64,000 nucleotides of DNA from Ralstonia sp. RRA. GTDB lineage: Bacteria; Pseudomonadota; Gammaproteobacteria; Burkholderiales; Burkholderiaceae. This document shows positions 6,756 through 16,177 of the stretch, one piece after another. Location of the stretch: positions 744,001 through 808,000 of the forward strand of contig NZ_CP146091.1 of NCBI RefSeq assembly GCF_037023145.1, given 5' to 3'. The translations under genes and the position numbers were made by a program. The notes below the pieces were generated by a model. That model was not told the DNA's origin and ran no database searches. It worked only from the letters and a program-made list of their open reading frames with translations. Each line of letters opens with the position of its first letter. Position 1 is the stretch's first letter.

Positions 6756-8810
6756 TTAGCTCCGCCAGGATTCCAGCGCTGGTACGGCTTCTCCAGGGGT
6801 GCTGTTTTGTCCGGCCAGTGCGCGGGCGTAGCTCACGTACCACGCCAGCACGTCCGGATTGGCCATCGCATCGGGGTTAGCGATGCGCTCGGGTGGGGCG
6901 CCCAGCAATAGCTTCTTGATCGGCACCTCCATCTTCTTGCCCGACAGCGTGCGCGGCACGCCCGGCGCCTGCACGATGACGTTGGGCACATGCCGCGCCG
7001 ACAGCCCTGCCTTGATGCGCGCGTTGATCGTGTTGCGCAGCGTGTCGTCGAGCACGGCGCCTTCGCGCAAAACGACGAACAGCGGCATGAACGACTCGCG
7101 CCCGAGAAACTCCAGATCAACGACCAGGCTGTCGAGCACTTCGGGCAGATCCTCCACCACGCGGTACAGCTCGGCCGTGCCCATGCGGATGCCGTGGCGG
7201 TTGATGGTCGCATCCGAGCGGCCGTAGATGATCGCGCCGCCGCGCGGGGTGATCTTGATCCAGTCGCCGTGGCGCCACTGGCCGGGGTACATGTCGAAAT
7301 AGCTGTCGCGGTAGCGGCTGCCGTCGGTGTCGCCCCAGAAGAAGAGCGGCATCGACGGGATGGGCGCGGTGCAGACCAGCTCGCCCACGGCATCGATGAG
7401 GGGTTTGCCGGCTTCGTCCAGCGCTTCCACGCGGGAGCCGAGGTTGCGGCACTGCATCTCGCCAGCGTAGACGGGCAAGGTGGCCACGCCGCCGACGAAG
7501 CAGCCGGCAAAGTCGGTGCCGCCGGAAATCGGGTTGAGCCAGACGTCGGCTTTGACGTGGCGGTAGATCCAGTCGTACGCCTCAGCCGAGAGCGGCGAGC
7601 CGGTGGAGCCGATGGCGCGCAATTTCGACAGATCGAAATCCCGCCCAGGTTCGATGCCGGCTTTCAGGCAGTTGGCGAAGAACGCCGCACCCGCGCCGAA
7701 GAACGTCACGCCCGCATCCTGCGCGAAGCGCCACAGCGTATTGAGATCGGGCGTGCCGGGGTTGCCGTCATAGATGGCCAGCGTGACGCCGCCGAGCAAG
7801 CCGCTCGCCTGCGAATTCCACATGACCCAGCCGGTGCTGCTGTACCAGTGGTAGACGTCATTGGGGCCGAGGTCGAGGTGCAGCGCGCCCATCATCGTCT
7901 GCACCAGCAGCAGCCCACCGTGCCCATGCACGATGGGCTTGGGCATGCCAGTGGTGCCGGACGAATACAGAATCCACAGCGGGTGATCGGCCGCCACCGG
8001 CGTGATTACGAGTGGCACATCGTTGGCCGTGAGGTCGCGCCAATCCTGGGCTTGCGGGAAGCGCGCACGGTTGATGTCGCCGAGCAGTTGCGGCACGAGC
8101 ACGAGGTGTTCGACCGTCGGCAGCGCAGCGACCATCTCTGCGACCACGTCGGTGCGATCAAAGGAACGGCCGCCGTAGTGATAGCCATCCACCGCGATCA
8201 GCACCTTCGGTTCGATCTGGCGGAAGCGATCAGTGACGGCCACTTGGCCCATGTCCGGGGCGCAGACCGACCAGATCGCCCCGACGCTGGCCGTGGCGAG
8301 AAACGCCACGATCGCGTCCGGCGTGTTCGACAGATACGCGGCAACGCGGTCGCCTGGCTCCACGCCCATCTTGCGCAACGCATCGGCCAGCGAGGCAACG
8401 CGCTGGCGCAGTTTGCGCCATGAGAGATCAGCCAGCGGCTTGGTCTCGCTCGCGTAGCGGATGGCGGTGCGGTCTGGGCTGCCGCCTTCCTCCACGTGAC
8501 GCATCACCTGGTCAACGTAGTTGAGCTTGGCGCCGACGAGCCATCGCGCACCGGGCATGGTGCGGTCGCCCAGCATCTGCGTGAAGGGCGTCGAGGCGCG
8601 CAGGTCGAGGTAGTCCCACACGGACGTCCAGAACGCTTCGAGTTCGGTGGTGGACCAGTCCCAGAGTTGCGCATAGCCCTCAGGCGTGGTGGCCGAGAAG
8701 CGCAGGCCGCGCTCGCGCGCAAGCCAGTCGAGGTAGTGCGTCAAGCGCGAACGCGCGATGAAATCAGCCGATGGCGCCCACAGCAGGGCGCCTTCCTGGA
8801 TGGTGCTCAT
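6756..8810 (-). CDS. aacS: Acetoacetate--CoA ligase (acetoacetyl-CoA synthetase)
   Basis: 684 aa, close to the expected ~650-680 aa of the acetoacetyl-CoA synthetase branch of the ANL superfamily. The AMP-binding core LWILYSSGTTGMPKPIVHG is clear. WVMWNSQASGLL, STGSPLSAEAYDWIY and the C-terminal PRTLSGKKMEVPIKKLL (catalytic lysine in SGKK) are all present. The enzyme activates acetoacetate to acetoacetyl-CoA in the cytosol with ATP, feeding ketone bodies or polyhydroxybutyrate turnover. gabD lies 79 bases upstream on the same strand, so the two may be co-transcribed. Confidence 0.95.
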   Translation of the reverse strand: MSTIQEGALLWAPSADFIARSRLTHYLDWLARERGLRFSATTPEGYAQLWDWSTTELEAFWTSVWDYLDLRASTPFTQMLGDRTMPGARWLVGAKLNYVDQVMRHVEEGGSPDRTAIRYASETKPLADLSWRKLRQRVASLADALRKMGVEPGDRVAAYLSNTPDAIVAFLATASVGAIWSVCAPDMGQVAVTDRFRQIEPKVLIAVDGYHYGGRSFDRTDVVAEMVAALPTVEHLVLVPQLLGDINRARFPQAQDWRDLTANDVPLVITPVAADHPLWILYSSGTTGMPKPIVHGHGGLLLVQTMMGALHLDLGPNDVYHWYSSTGWVMWNSQASGLLGGVTLAIYDGNPGTPDLNTLWRFAQDAGVTFFGAGAAFFANCLKAGIEPGRDFDLSKLRAIGSTGSPLSAEAYDWIYRHVKADVWLNPISGGTDFAGCFVGGVATLPVYAGEMQCRNLGSRVEALDEAGKPLIDAVGELVCTAPIPSMPLFFWGDTDGSRYRDSYFDMYPGQWRHGDWIKITPRGGAIIYGRSDATINRHGIRMGTAELYRVVEDLPEVLDSLVVDLEFLGRESFMPLFVVLREGAVLDDTLRNTINARIKAGLSARHVPNVIVQAPGVPRTLSGKKMEVPIKKLLLGAPPERIANPDAMANPDVLAWYVSYARALAGQNSTPGEAVPALESWRS

Positions 8811-8889
8811 GTGTCTCCTCCGCCGCTAGGCAAGGGGGAAGGCCGCCCGCTCTATGTGGCAGGTCGGCCGTTGGGGTGGGTGTGGCGCC

Positions 8890-10395
8890 TTAGATGCCGC
8901 CCATGCACAGGTACTTCAGTTCCAGATATTCGTCGATGCCGTAGACCGAACCTTCACGGCCCAGGCCCGATTGCTTGATGCCGCCAAACGGAGCGACCTC
9001 GTTGGAGATCAGCCCGGTGTTGATGCCAACCATGCCGTATTCGAGCTGCTCGGCCACGCGCCAGATGCGGCCGATGTCGCGGCTGAAGAAGTACGAGGCG
9101 AGGCCGAATTCCGTGTCGTTGGCCAGGCGTACGACTTCCGCTTCGTCCTGGAACTTGAAGATGGCGGAGACGGGGCCAAAGGTTTCTTCGCGCGCGATCA
9201 GCATGTCGGGCGTGGCGTCGGCCAGCACGGTGGGCTCGACAAAGCGCTGTGAGCCGAAGCCCTGCATCAGCTTGCCGCCGGCGGTCAGGCGCGCGCCCTT
9301 TTGCGTCGCGTCGTCGATGTGGCGCTGCACCTTCTCCACGGCCTGATCGTCGATCAGCGGGCCCTGCACCACGCCCGTGTCGAAGCCGTTGCCGACCTTG
9401 ATGCCCTTGACCTTGGCCGAGAGTTTCTCGACAAACGCGTCGTACACCGACGCATGCACATAGAAGCGGTTCGTACACACGCAGGTCTGGCCCGCGTTGC
9501 GGTACTTCGATTGCACCGCGCCTTCCACGGCAGCATCGATGTCCGCATCGTCGAACACGATGAACGGCGCGTGGCCGCCCAGCTCCAGCGCGACCTTCTT
9601 CACCGTCGGCGAGCATTGCTGCATCAGGATGCGGCCCACCGGCGTCGAACCCGTGAATGACAGGTGCCGCACGATCGGCGATTCGCACAGCGCTTTACCG
9701 ATGGCGATCGAGCGATCGGCGTCGCCCGTCACCACGTTGACTACGCCCTTGGGGATGCCCGCGCGGTGCGCCAGTTCGGCCATCGCCAGCGCGGACAGCG
9801 GCGTCTGCTCGGCTGGCTTGATGACGATCGTGCAGCCCGCGGCCAATGCCGGCGCGACTTTGCGGGTGATCATCGCCAGCGGGAAGTTCCAAGGTGTGAT
9901 GGACGCACACACGCCCACCGGCTGCTTGAGCACCACCATGCGCTTGTCGCGCCAGGTGCTGGCCATGACGTCGCCCGAAACGCGCTTGGCCTCTTCGGCA
10001 AACCACTCGATGAAGGACGCGCCGTAGACGATCTCGCCCTTGGCTTCGGCTAGCGGCTTGCCTTGCTCGGCGGTCATCAGCGCGGCGAGGTCGTCGGCGT
10101 TGGCGATGAGCAGGTCGAACCAACGGCGCAGGATGATCGCCCGGTCTTTGCCGGTCAACTCGCGCCAGGCCGGCCATGCGGCGTTGGCGGCGTCGATGGC
10201 GCGCAGCGTTTCTGCGTGGCCGAGGTTGGCGACGTCAGCCAGGTGCGCGTTGGTGGCGGGGTCGTGAACGGCAAAGGTTGCGCCGTCTGTGGCGCCCACC
10301 CAGGCGCCATCCACGTAGGACTGCGTCTTGATGAGGGAGCGGTCTTTGATGCGCTCCAGTGCGTTGGCGGTGCGGGAGTCGTGTGCTTCGGCCAT
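8890..10395 (-). CDS. gabD: NADP-type succinate-semialdehyde dehydrogenase
   Basis: 501 aa aldehyde dehydrogenase of the GabD/GabD-like branch. It shows ITPWNFPLAMITRKVAPALAAG (cofactor binding), FTGSTPVGR, the catalytic glutamate in LELGGHAPF and the catalytic cysteine in NAGQTCVC. The C-terminal KQSGLGREGS is typical of the family. It oxidises succinate semialdehyde to succinate at the end of the GABA route. The ATG at 10395 is chosen because GGAGACCGCC precedes it; another ATG lies 12 bases upstream at 10407. A TetR-like palindrome lies about 80 bases upstream. Confidence 0.93.
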   Translation of the reverse strand: MAEAHDSRTANALERIKDRSLIKTQSYVDGAWVGATDGATFAVHDPATNAHLADVANLGHAETLRAIDAANAAWPAWRELTGKDRAIILRRWFDLLIANADDLAALMTAEQGKPLAEAKGEIVYGASFIEWFAEEAKRVSGDVMASTWRDKRMVVLKQPVGVCASITPWNFPLAMITRKVAPALAAGCTIVIKPAEQTPLSALAMAELAHRAGIPKGVVNVVTGDADRSIAIGKALCESPIVRHLSFTGSTPVGRILMQQCSPTVKKVALELGGHAPFIVFDDADIDAAVEGAVQSKYRNAGQTCVCTNRFYVHASVYDAFVEKLSAKVKGIKVGNGFDTGVVQGPLIDDQAVEKVQRHIDDATQKGARLTAGGKLMQGFGSQRFVEPTVLADATPDMLIAREETFGPVSAIFKFQDEAEVVRLANDTEFGLASYFFSRDIGRIWRVAEQLEYGMVGINTGLISNEVAPFGGIKQSGLGREGSVYGIDEYLELKYLCMGGI

Positions 10396-10472
10396 GGCGG
10401 TCTCCATAAAGGAAGGCGGACCGAAAGGCCCGCCTTTTAGATGCAGCAGTCGCTTAACTCACTAAGAATAAC

Positions 10473-10486
10473 CGAACGACCGTTCG
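10473..10486. promoter_or_regulatory. Palindrome resembling a TetR-family operator
   Basis: CGAACG-AC-CGTTCG is a perfect 14-base palindrome in the 119-base gap between ubiD and gabD. Palindromes with this GAACGxxCGTTC core are typical TetR/AcrR-type targets. It sits upstream of gabD. No TetR gene is in the window, so the regulator would act from elsewhere. Confidence 0.4.
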
Positions 10487-10514
10487 CTCGCAGACTGAGC
10501 CGCCAAGCCTGTGG

Positions 10515-12026
10515 CTATTGGAAGAGCGTGTCCCACATGGTATCGACCTTGGCCTTGACGGCGGCATCCATGACGATAGGCTGACCCCATTCGCGCGTGG
10601 TTTCGCCGGGCCACTTATTGGTGGCGTCGATGCCCATCTTGGAGCCCAGGCCCGACACCGGCGAGGCGAAGTCGAGGTAGTCGATCGGGGTGTTTTCAAC
10701 CATCACCGTATCGCGCGCCGGGTCCACGCGGGTGGTGATCGCCCAGATCACTTCCTTCCAGTCGCGCAGGTTCACATCGTCGTCCACGACCACGATGAAC
10801 TTCGTATACATGAACTGCCGCAGGAAGCTCCACACGCCAAACATCACGCGCTTGGCGTGGCCGGCGTACTGCTTCTTCATGCTGACCAGCGCCATGCGGT
10901 AGCTGCAGCCTTCGGGCGGCAGATAGAAATCCGCAATCTCCGGAAACTGCTTCTGCAGTAGCGGCACGAACACTTCGTTGAGCGCCACGCCCAGCACGGC
11001 CGGCTCATCGGGCGGCTTGCCTGTATATGTGGAGTGATAGAGCGGGTCGCGCCGCATGGTGATGCGCTCGACCGTGAAGACCGGGAACCAGTCCTGCTCG
11101 TTGTAATAGCCTGTGTGATCGCCAAACGGACCTTCGAGCGCGTGCTGATAGCCGCTCGGGTGCGTCGGGTCGGGCTGGATGTGGCCCTCGAGAACGATCT
11201 CGGCTCCCGCCGGTACCTGTAGTTGCGCCTGCGCAAGCGAGGGCGTCAGGCACGTCGCCAGTTCGGTCCTGCTGCCGCGCAGCAAGCCGGCGAACTGGTA
11301 TTCAGACAGCGTATCCGGCACCGGCGTCACCGCACCGAGAATGGTGGCAGGGTCCGCTCCCAGCGCCACCGCAATAGGAAACGGCTGGCCTGGATTGGCG
11401 ATGGCGTGCTCGCGGAAGTCCAGCGCGCCGCCCCGGTGTGCCAGCCAGCGCATGATGACCTGGTTGCGGCTGATCACCTGCTGGCGGTAGATGCCCAGGT
11501 TCTGCCGCTTCTTGTGTGGTCCGCGCGTGATGACCAGCCCCCACGTGACGAGCGGAGCCGCATCGCCCGGCCAGCATGTCTGCACAGGAATGCGCGAGAG
11601 ATCGACATCATCGCCTTCCCACACGATCTCCTGGCATGCCGGCGACGACACCTTGCGCGGCGCCATGTCCCACACGGCCTTGGCCATCGTCCACAGCTTG
11701 CCGGCTTCACGCAGGCCGCGCGGCGGCTCGGGCTCTTTCAATGCAGAGAGCAGGCGGCCCACGTCACGCAGTTCGTCGAGCGACTCGGCACCCATGCCCA
11801 GCGCCACGCGGCGCGTTGTGCCAAACAGGTTGGCTAGCACCGGCATGTCGTACTGATGCGCGCCATCCACGGGCTGTTCGAACACGACCGCTGGGCCCTC
11901 GGCACGCAGCAGGCGGTCACAGACTTCGGTCATTTCCAGCCGCGGCGAAACCGGTTGGCGCACCCGGCGCAGCTCACCGGCGCGCTCCAGTTGGGCGAGG
12001 AAGTCACGTAAGTCCCTGTATTGCAT
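10515..12026 (-). CDS. ubiD: 3-octaprenyl-4-hydroxybenzoate carboxy-lyase (prenylated-FMN decarboxylase)
   Basis: 503 aa from the start [14 protein letters not shown], which matches UbiD length and its conserved N-terminus. Family landmarks are [68 protein letters not shown] and the C-terminal [17 protein letters not shown]. The enzyme decarboxylates the ubiquinone precursor using prenylated FMN made by UbiX. An in-frame ATG 45 bases upstream (12071) would add 15 unconserved residues and is rejected. It is a single gene; ubiX is not in the window. Confidence 0.96.
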   Translation of the reverse strand: MQYRDLRDFLAQLERAGELRRVRQPVSPRLEMTEVCDRLLRAEGPAVVFEQPVDGAHQYDMPVLANLFGTTRRVALGMGAESLDELRDVGRLLSALKEPEPPRGLREAGKLWTMAKAVWDMAPRKVSSPACQEIVWEGDDVDLSRIPVQTCWPGDAAPLVTWGLVITRGPHKKRQNLGIYRQQVISRNQVIMRWLAHRGGALDFREHAIANPGQPFPIAVALGADPATILGAVTPVPDTLSEYQFAGLLRGSRTELATCLTPSLAQAQLQVPAGAEIVLEGHIQPDPTHPSGYQHALEGPFGDHTGYYNEQDWFPVFTVERITMRRDPLYHSTYTGKPPDEPAVLGVALNEVFVPLLQKQFPEIADFYLPPEGCSYRMALVSMKKQYAGHAKRVMFGVWSFLRQFMYTKFIVVVDDDVNLRDWKEVIWAITTRVDPARDTVMVENTPIDYLDFASPVSGLGSKMGIDATNKWPGETTREWGQPIVMDAAVKAKVDTMWDTLFQ

Positions 12027-12564
12027 GGATTTTTGTAACCAAAGGTAAGGGGTAAGACACCTATCGTGCACATCGCGGGACGGTCAAATGGCCGTCCCGG
12101 CACGATTTTTTTGGTGTAGGCGGGGTGGCCGCGATTGTACGGCCAAAACTTCGCGGCACCCTGATGACAGAACGCACCGCAGGTCAGCCAGTCCCAACAA
12201 CGTGGGTTGAATCATAACTTTTGGATATGAAAAATACTTTCTTTATGATTGACTTGGCATAACGCGCTTCCTACAATCCAATCCGATCTGGTAATTGTTG
12301 CGTCGCAACATGTTTTCGGCTATTGCCTTCGCCCTGCTCTCATTCGTATGAGGGGCGACACCAGAGCTTCACAGCATCGCTGCGGGACGTGACCTCCCCA
12401 AGGACACGCCCCGCTTTTGTCTGGGCACACGGGGAGTGCCCCCAACAGATGCCGGCTGACTGCAACAGCGCGGCATCCTTACTAAAAACCGTTGCGATTC
12501 GAAACGCACGGCGCCATGCAAAAGAAAGGCGCCTACCGAATCAGCGCAGCGGACGGAGGTAAGT
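12027..12564. other. Long intergenic region holding promoter and structured leader
   Basis: No gene is supported in this 538-base gap between the divergent ubiD and transglycosylase starts. The left half contains the ubiD upstream region. A strong plus-strand promoter sits at 12249-12277, so about 280 bases would be transcribed as 5' leader. The leader contains a perfect hairpin GGGCAC/GTGCCC (12423-12441) and a longer one, GATGCCGGCTG pairing with CAGC-g-CGGCATC (12448-12477). Short open frames exist but have no ribosome-binding sites worth calling. Confidence 0.6.
12249..12277 (+). promoter_or_regulatory. Sigma-70 promoter for the lytic transglycosylase
   Basis: TTGACT (12249-12254) and TACAAT (12272-12277) are separated by exactly 17 bases, a near-consensus promoter. 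Transcription would start near 12284 and run through the leader into the gene at 12565. Confidence 0.7.
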
Positions 12565-13755
12565 ATGAACGGTTGGAAAACCCTTCATTCTTCCGGGATC
12601 GGTTCGGCGCTGCAACGCCGGCTCGTCACCCCGGTCGGCCGCCGCCTCGCGCGTGCTGGTCAAATTGCGCTGCCTCGTAAGCTGCGCATGGAATTGAACG
12701 CAGGGGGCGCAGCCGCGTCCCGCAATGCCCTGCATCCTGGTGTCCTGCTGGCATTCCGCAGCGGGCACGTCGTGCTCAACAGCATCGGCGTGCTTGCGGT
12801 GGTGGCTGCGGTCGCGCTCTCGCTCAACGGCGAGTGGCGTGCCATGGTCGCTCAACGCGTGCTGCATTTCACGCCAGGTGCGGACACCAACGTGGCTTCG
12901 GCTACGCCGCCCGCCGTCTCGGTTGGTGTTGAGCCGGTTGCATTTGCACCGACCGCACCGTCGGCCGGCATGGGCGCCGCCCAGGCTGTGGCGTCTGCTG
13001 CGCCTACCCAAGCGGGTGGCACGGTGGCAGCCGCGGGCTGGGATTCGTTGTCCAAGGTGCCTTCCGTGGCTGAACTGGCTGCGCAGATTCCGAATACGCA
13101 GGTCGTTCGCGACGCGCGTGAGTCGGCGACCGCCGGTACGCCGCGCGAGCAGGCTGCCGTGGCCGAGTACATCGCCCGCAAGTACCGCGTGGCGGCCACC
13201 GCCACCGGCCAGTTGGTGAAGGCGGCCTACCAGACTGGCAAAGAAGTTGGTATCGACCCGCTGCTGATCCTGGGCGTGATGGCCATCGAGTCCAGCTTCA
13301 ACCCGTTTGCCGAGAGTGGCATGGGTGCGCAGGGCCTGATGCAGGTGATGACCAAGGTCCACCAGGACAAGTATGAGGTGATGGGTGGCGTCAACGCCGC
13401 GCTCAACCCGTACGCCAACATCAAGGTCGGTGCGCTGGTGCTAAAGGATTGCATCGCTCGCGGTGGTTCGATCGAAGGCGGCCTGAAGCTGTACGTCGGC
13501 GCTGTGACGCAAGGTGATGGCGGCTACGGTAGCAAGGTGCTGGCAGAACGTTCGCGTCTGCGCATGGTGGCGACGGGCCACAAGTCGCCGGTGACCATGG
13601 CGTCCGAGCGTGAGTCGGCCAAGCCGGTCGCGGCCGCCACGCCAGTGGCCCAGGCCGATGCGAAGACGCAGGCTGCAAAGCCGGCTGAAAAGCAACCGGT
13701 CACCGGTCAGCAGGAAGAGGCGCGTCTGGACAACAAGTTGCAGGGCCAAGCCTGA
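12565..13755 (+). CDS. Lytic transglycosylase, SLT domain
   Basis: 396 aa. A long cytoplasmic N-terminus (about 65 residues) precedes one membrane segment at about 72-90 (VVLNSIGVLAVVAAVALSL). A low-complexity Ala/Pro/Thr linker reaches about residue 195. The SLT lysozyme-like domain follows, with catalytic E242 in MAIESSFNPFAESGMGAQGLMQVM and the later YANIKVGALVLKD and KLYVGA motifs. It should cleave peptidoglycan glycan strands to anhydro-muropeptides from an inner-membrane anchor. A strong GGAGG precedes the ATG. The C-terminal ~70 residues are charged and probably disordered. Confidence 0.93.
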   Translation: MNGWKTLHSSGIGSALQRRLVTPVGRRLARAGQIALPRKLRMELNAGGAAASRNALHPGVLLAFRSGHVVLNSIGVLAVVAAVALSLNGEWRAMVAQRVLHFTPGADTNVASATPPAVSVGVEPVAFAPTAPSAGMGAAQAVASAAPTQAGGTVAAAGWDSLSKVPSVAELAAQIPNTQVVRDARESATAGTPREQAAVAEYIARKYRVAATATGQLVKAAYQTGKEVGIDPLLILGVMAIESSFNPFAESGMGAQGLMQVMTKVHQDKYEVMGGVNAALNPYANIKVGALVLKDCIARGGSIEGGLKLYVGAVTQGDGGYGSKVLAERSRLRMVATGHKSPVTMASERESAKPVAAATPVAQADAKTQAAKPAEKQPVTGQQEEARLDNKLQGQA

Positions 13756-13770
13756 TGGGCTGACGCTCCG

Positions 13771-13788
13771 CCCTCTATATATAGAGGG
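13771..13788. repeat. Perfect palindrome CCCTCTATATATAGAGGG
   Basis: An 18-base perfect palindrome lies 15 bases after the transglycosylase stop and immediately before the terminator. It can form a 9-bp arm cruciform but lacks its own T run. Confidence 0.7.
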
Positions 13789-13791
13789 CAA

Positions 13792-13826
13792 CAAAAAAGG
13801 CCGTCCTTCGGGGCGGCCTTTTTGTT
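13792..13826 (+). terminator. Bidirectional Rho-independent terminator
   Basis: AAAAAAGGCCG ... CGGCCTTTTTG forms a strong stem around a TCCTTCGGGG loop region, with A and T runs on either side. It can serve both the plus-strand transglycosylase and the convergent aminotransferase. Confidence 0.85.
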
Positions 13827-13850
13827 TGGGTGACGCGAGAAACAGCCAGC

Positions 13851-15035
13851 TCAGCGCCCGAACAGCTTGCCAAGCCGCGTGACCGCTTCCTCAAGATGGT
13901 CCATCGCCGTGGCGTAGGACAGGCGGATGTAGTGGTGCGCCGTGTACGGCCCGAAATCCAGTCCCGGTACGAGCACCACGCCTGCATCTTGCAGCATCGA
14001 TTGGGTGAGGGCGTCCGCATCCGCCGCATGCGGATGGTTCACGCCACGGCAGTCAGCGTAGACATAGAACGCGCCGTCCGGCTTGACCGGCACCTTGAAG
14101 CCCAGCGACTCCAGTGCCGGCACGATGAAATCGCGACGGCGACGGAATTCGGCCTTGCGGCTGTCGTAGATGGCCAGCGCTTCAGGTTCAAAGCATGCCA
14201 GCGCCGCGTGCTGTGCCACGGCCGACGCACAGATGAACAGGTTCTGCGCGACCTTCTCGAACTCGGGCACCAGCTCGGCGGGCGCCACCAGCCAGCCGAG
14301 TCGCCAGCCAGTCATGTTGAAATACTTCGAAAAGCTATTGATCGTGACGACATCGTCGCCGAACGACAGCGCAGAGACCGGTGCCTGGTCGTACGATAAG
14401 CCTTGGTAGATTTCGTCGACGATCGAGAAACCGCCGCGTGCTCGCACCGCCTGCACGATGCGTTGCAGCTCGTCCGGCAGGATCGATGTGCCAGTCGGGT
14501 TAGAAGGAGATGCCAGCAGCACACCCTGCGTGCGCGCTCCCCAATTGGCTTCGACCTGTTCGGTCGTCAATTGGAAGCGCTGCTCCGGTCCCGATGGAAT
14601 CAGCTTTGCCACGCCATCAAAGGCTGCGACAAAGTGCCGGTTGCAGGGGTAGCTCGGGTCGGGCATCAGCACCTCGCCGCCAATTTCCACCAGCACCGCA
14701 CACGCCAGCAGCAGCGCTGCCGACGCGCCGGCCGTGACGATGATGCGCTCGGGCGCAATGTCGAGGCCGTACGTGGTCTGATAGTAGCGGGCGATGGCCT
14801 CGCGCAGCGGGCGGATACCCAATGCGCCGGTGTACTGCGTCACACCGCGCCGCATGGCATCGGCGGCGGCCTGCACGATGGGTTCGGCGGCGGTGAAGTC
14901 CGGCTCGCCGATGCCCATGTGGATGATGCTGCGTCCCGCCAGCTCCAGCTCGCGGGCCTGCTTGGCCAGCTCCATCACGTGAAAGGCGCGGATATTGGCC
15001 AGCCGGGCGGCTGTCTGCAGGCGGTGGGCGTCCAT
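13851..15035 (-). CDS. PLP-dependent class I/II aminotransferase
   Basis: 394 aa. Family marks are GRSIIHMGIGEPDF near the N-terminus, ASPSNPTGTSI, VDEIYQGLSYD, and NSFSKYFNMTGWRLGW, where the lysine binds pyridoxal phosphate. The pattern fits the aspartate/alanine-type fold-I aminotransferases common beside nusB in Ralstonia and Burkholderia. The amino acid substrate is not identifiable from sequence alone. It is the last gene of the minus-strand rib-nusB run, 48 bases after nusB. Confidence 0.9.
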   Translation of the reverse strand: MDAHRLQTAARLANIRAFHVMELAKQARELELAGRSIIHMGIGEPDFTAAEPIVQAAADAMRRGVTQYTGALGIRPLREAIARYYQTTYGLDIAPERIIVTAGASAALLLACAVLVEIGGEVLMPDPSYPCNRHFVAAFDGVAKLIPSGPEQRFQLTTEQVEANWGARTQGVLLASPSNPTGTSILPDELQRIVQAVRARGGFSIVDEIYQGLSYDQAPVSALSFGDDVVTINSFSKYFNMTGWRLGWLVAPAELVPEFEKVAQNLFICASAVAQHAALACFEPEALAIYDSRKAEFRRRRDFIVPALESLGFKVPVKPDGAFYVYADCRGVNHPHAADADALTQSMLQDAGVVLVPGLDFGPYTAHHYIRLSYATAMDHLEEAVTRLGKLFGR

Positions 15036-15083
15036 CTTGAAGCGAAGAAGCTAAAGGGGTACAGCGAACAGCAAACGCGGGGC

Positions 15084-15551
15084 TTACCGGCGGGCAGCAA
15101 CCTCAACAGCACGCACCTGGGCGGCCAGCTTGTCCAGCACGCCGTTGACGTACTTGTAGCCTTCCACACCGCCAAAGGTCTTGGTCAGTTCCACAGCCTC
15201 GTTAATCACGACCTTGTACGGAATGTCGACGCAGTGCACGAGTTCGTACGCGCCGACCAGCAGAGCAGCACGCTCAACCGGCGACAGCTCCGCAACCGGG
15301 CGGTCGAGGAACGGCGTGAAGCTTTCCGTCAGCGTGGTTTCTTCACGGATCGCACCGTGCAGCAGGGCATCGAAATGCGCACGGTCGGCCTTGTTGAAGC
15401 CTTGAGCGTCCTGCAGGTGCGCTTCGACCACACCCGGGTCGTTGCGGTTGAGCAGCCATTGGTACAGGCCCTGCAGCGCCAGCTCGCGCGCACGGCGGCG
15501 CGCGCTCTTGGCGGGGGCCTTGGTCTTGGCCTGGGAATTGTCTTGCGTCAT
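15084..15551 (-). CDS. nusB: Transcription antitermination factor NusB
   Basis: 155 aa. The core [21 protein letters not shown] and the C-terminal [29 protein letters not shown] are diagnostic of NusB. It binds boxA RNA with NusE/S10 to prevent termination in rRNA operons. The lysine/alanine-rich first ~18 residues are a lineage extension. It follows ribH with a 29-base gap, the conserved ribH-nusB arrangement. Confidence 0.97.
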   Translation of the reverse strand: MTQDNSQAKTKAPAKSARRRARELALQGLYQWLLNRNDPGVVEAHLQDAQGFNKADRAHFDALLHGAIREETTLTESFTPFLDRPVAELSPVERAALLVGAYELVHCVDIPYKVVINEAVELTKTFGGVEGYKYVNGVLDKLAAQVRAVEVAARR

Positions 15552-15580
15552 GGGAAAAGCCTTTGCGCGAACAGCCGCGC

Positions 15581-16075
15581 TTATTCGTTCTCTTCGTCTT
15601 GGCCGTGATCCTGCAGACCGTCGAGGTCGCTGGTCAGATTGGCCATTTCAACGGCGGCACGGGCGCAGTCGCGGCCCTTTTCGCGGGTGCGGGCGTGGGC
15701 TTGTGCGTCGGTGTCGGTGGTCAGGATGCCGTTGGCGATGGCGATATTGAAGTCCAGGCCGACGCGCGTGATGCCCGCAGCGGATTCGTTGGACACCAGC
15801 TCGAAGTGGTACGTCTCGCCGCGGATCACGGCACCCAGTGCGATCAGTGCGTCGAACTGGCCCGATTCGGCCATCTTTTGCAGTGCCAGCGGGGCTTCCA
15901 GCGCGCCCGGCACGGTCACCAGCAGCACGTCTTCGCCGGCCACGCCGAGTTGTTCGAGTTCAGCGACGCAGGCTTCGCGCAGCGCTTCGCACACGGGTTC
16001 GTTGAAGCGTGCCTGAACGATGCCGATGCGCAGACCTTCGCCGTCGAGATTGGTCGGGTAGAAGCCGTGTTCCAT
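15581..16075 (-). CDS. ribH: 6,7-dimethyl-8-ribityllumazine synthase
   Basis: 164 aa from [12 protein letters not shown]; a frame 33 bases longer exists, but GGAACACACC before this ATG is the better site. The motifs [35 protein letters not shown] and [22 protein letters not shown] define lumazine synthase. It condenses 5-amino-6-ribitylaminouracil with dihydroxybutanone phosphate in riboflavin synthesis. Its C-terminus is acidic ([13 protein letters not shown]). It lies between ribBA and nusB. Confidence 0.96.
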   Translation of the reverse strand: MEHGFYPTNLDGEGLRIGIVQARFNEPVCEALREACVAELEQLGVAGEDVLLVTVPGALEAPLALQKMAESGQFDALIALGAVIRGETYHFELVSNESAAGITRVGLDFNIAIANGILTTDTDAQAHARTREKGRDCARAAVEMANLTSDLDGLQDHGQDEENE

Positions 16076-16177
16076 GGTGTGTTCCGGTTGGGGTTGCCAG
16101 TCAGGCAACGTCAGAAATCGAGAAGAAAGCGAAAAGGAGAAAACCAGCGCGGCAGCCGGAGCTGCCGCAGAAAAGCG

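Noticed and set aside
6990..8423. 477-codon plus-strand frame opposite acetoacetyl-CoA synthetase
   Set aside because: Shadow of a well-defined minus-strand gene, with no family motif.
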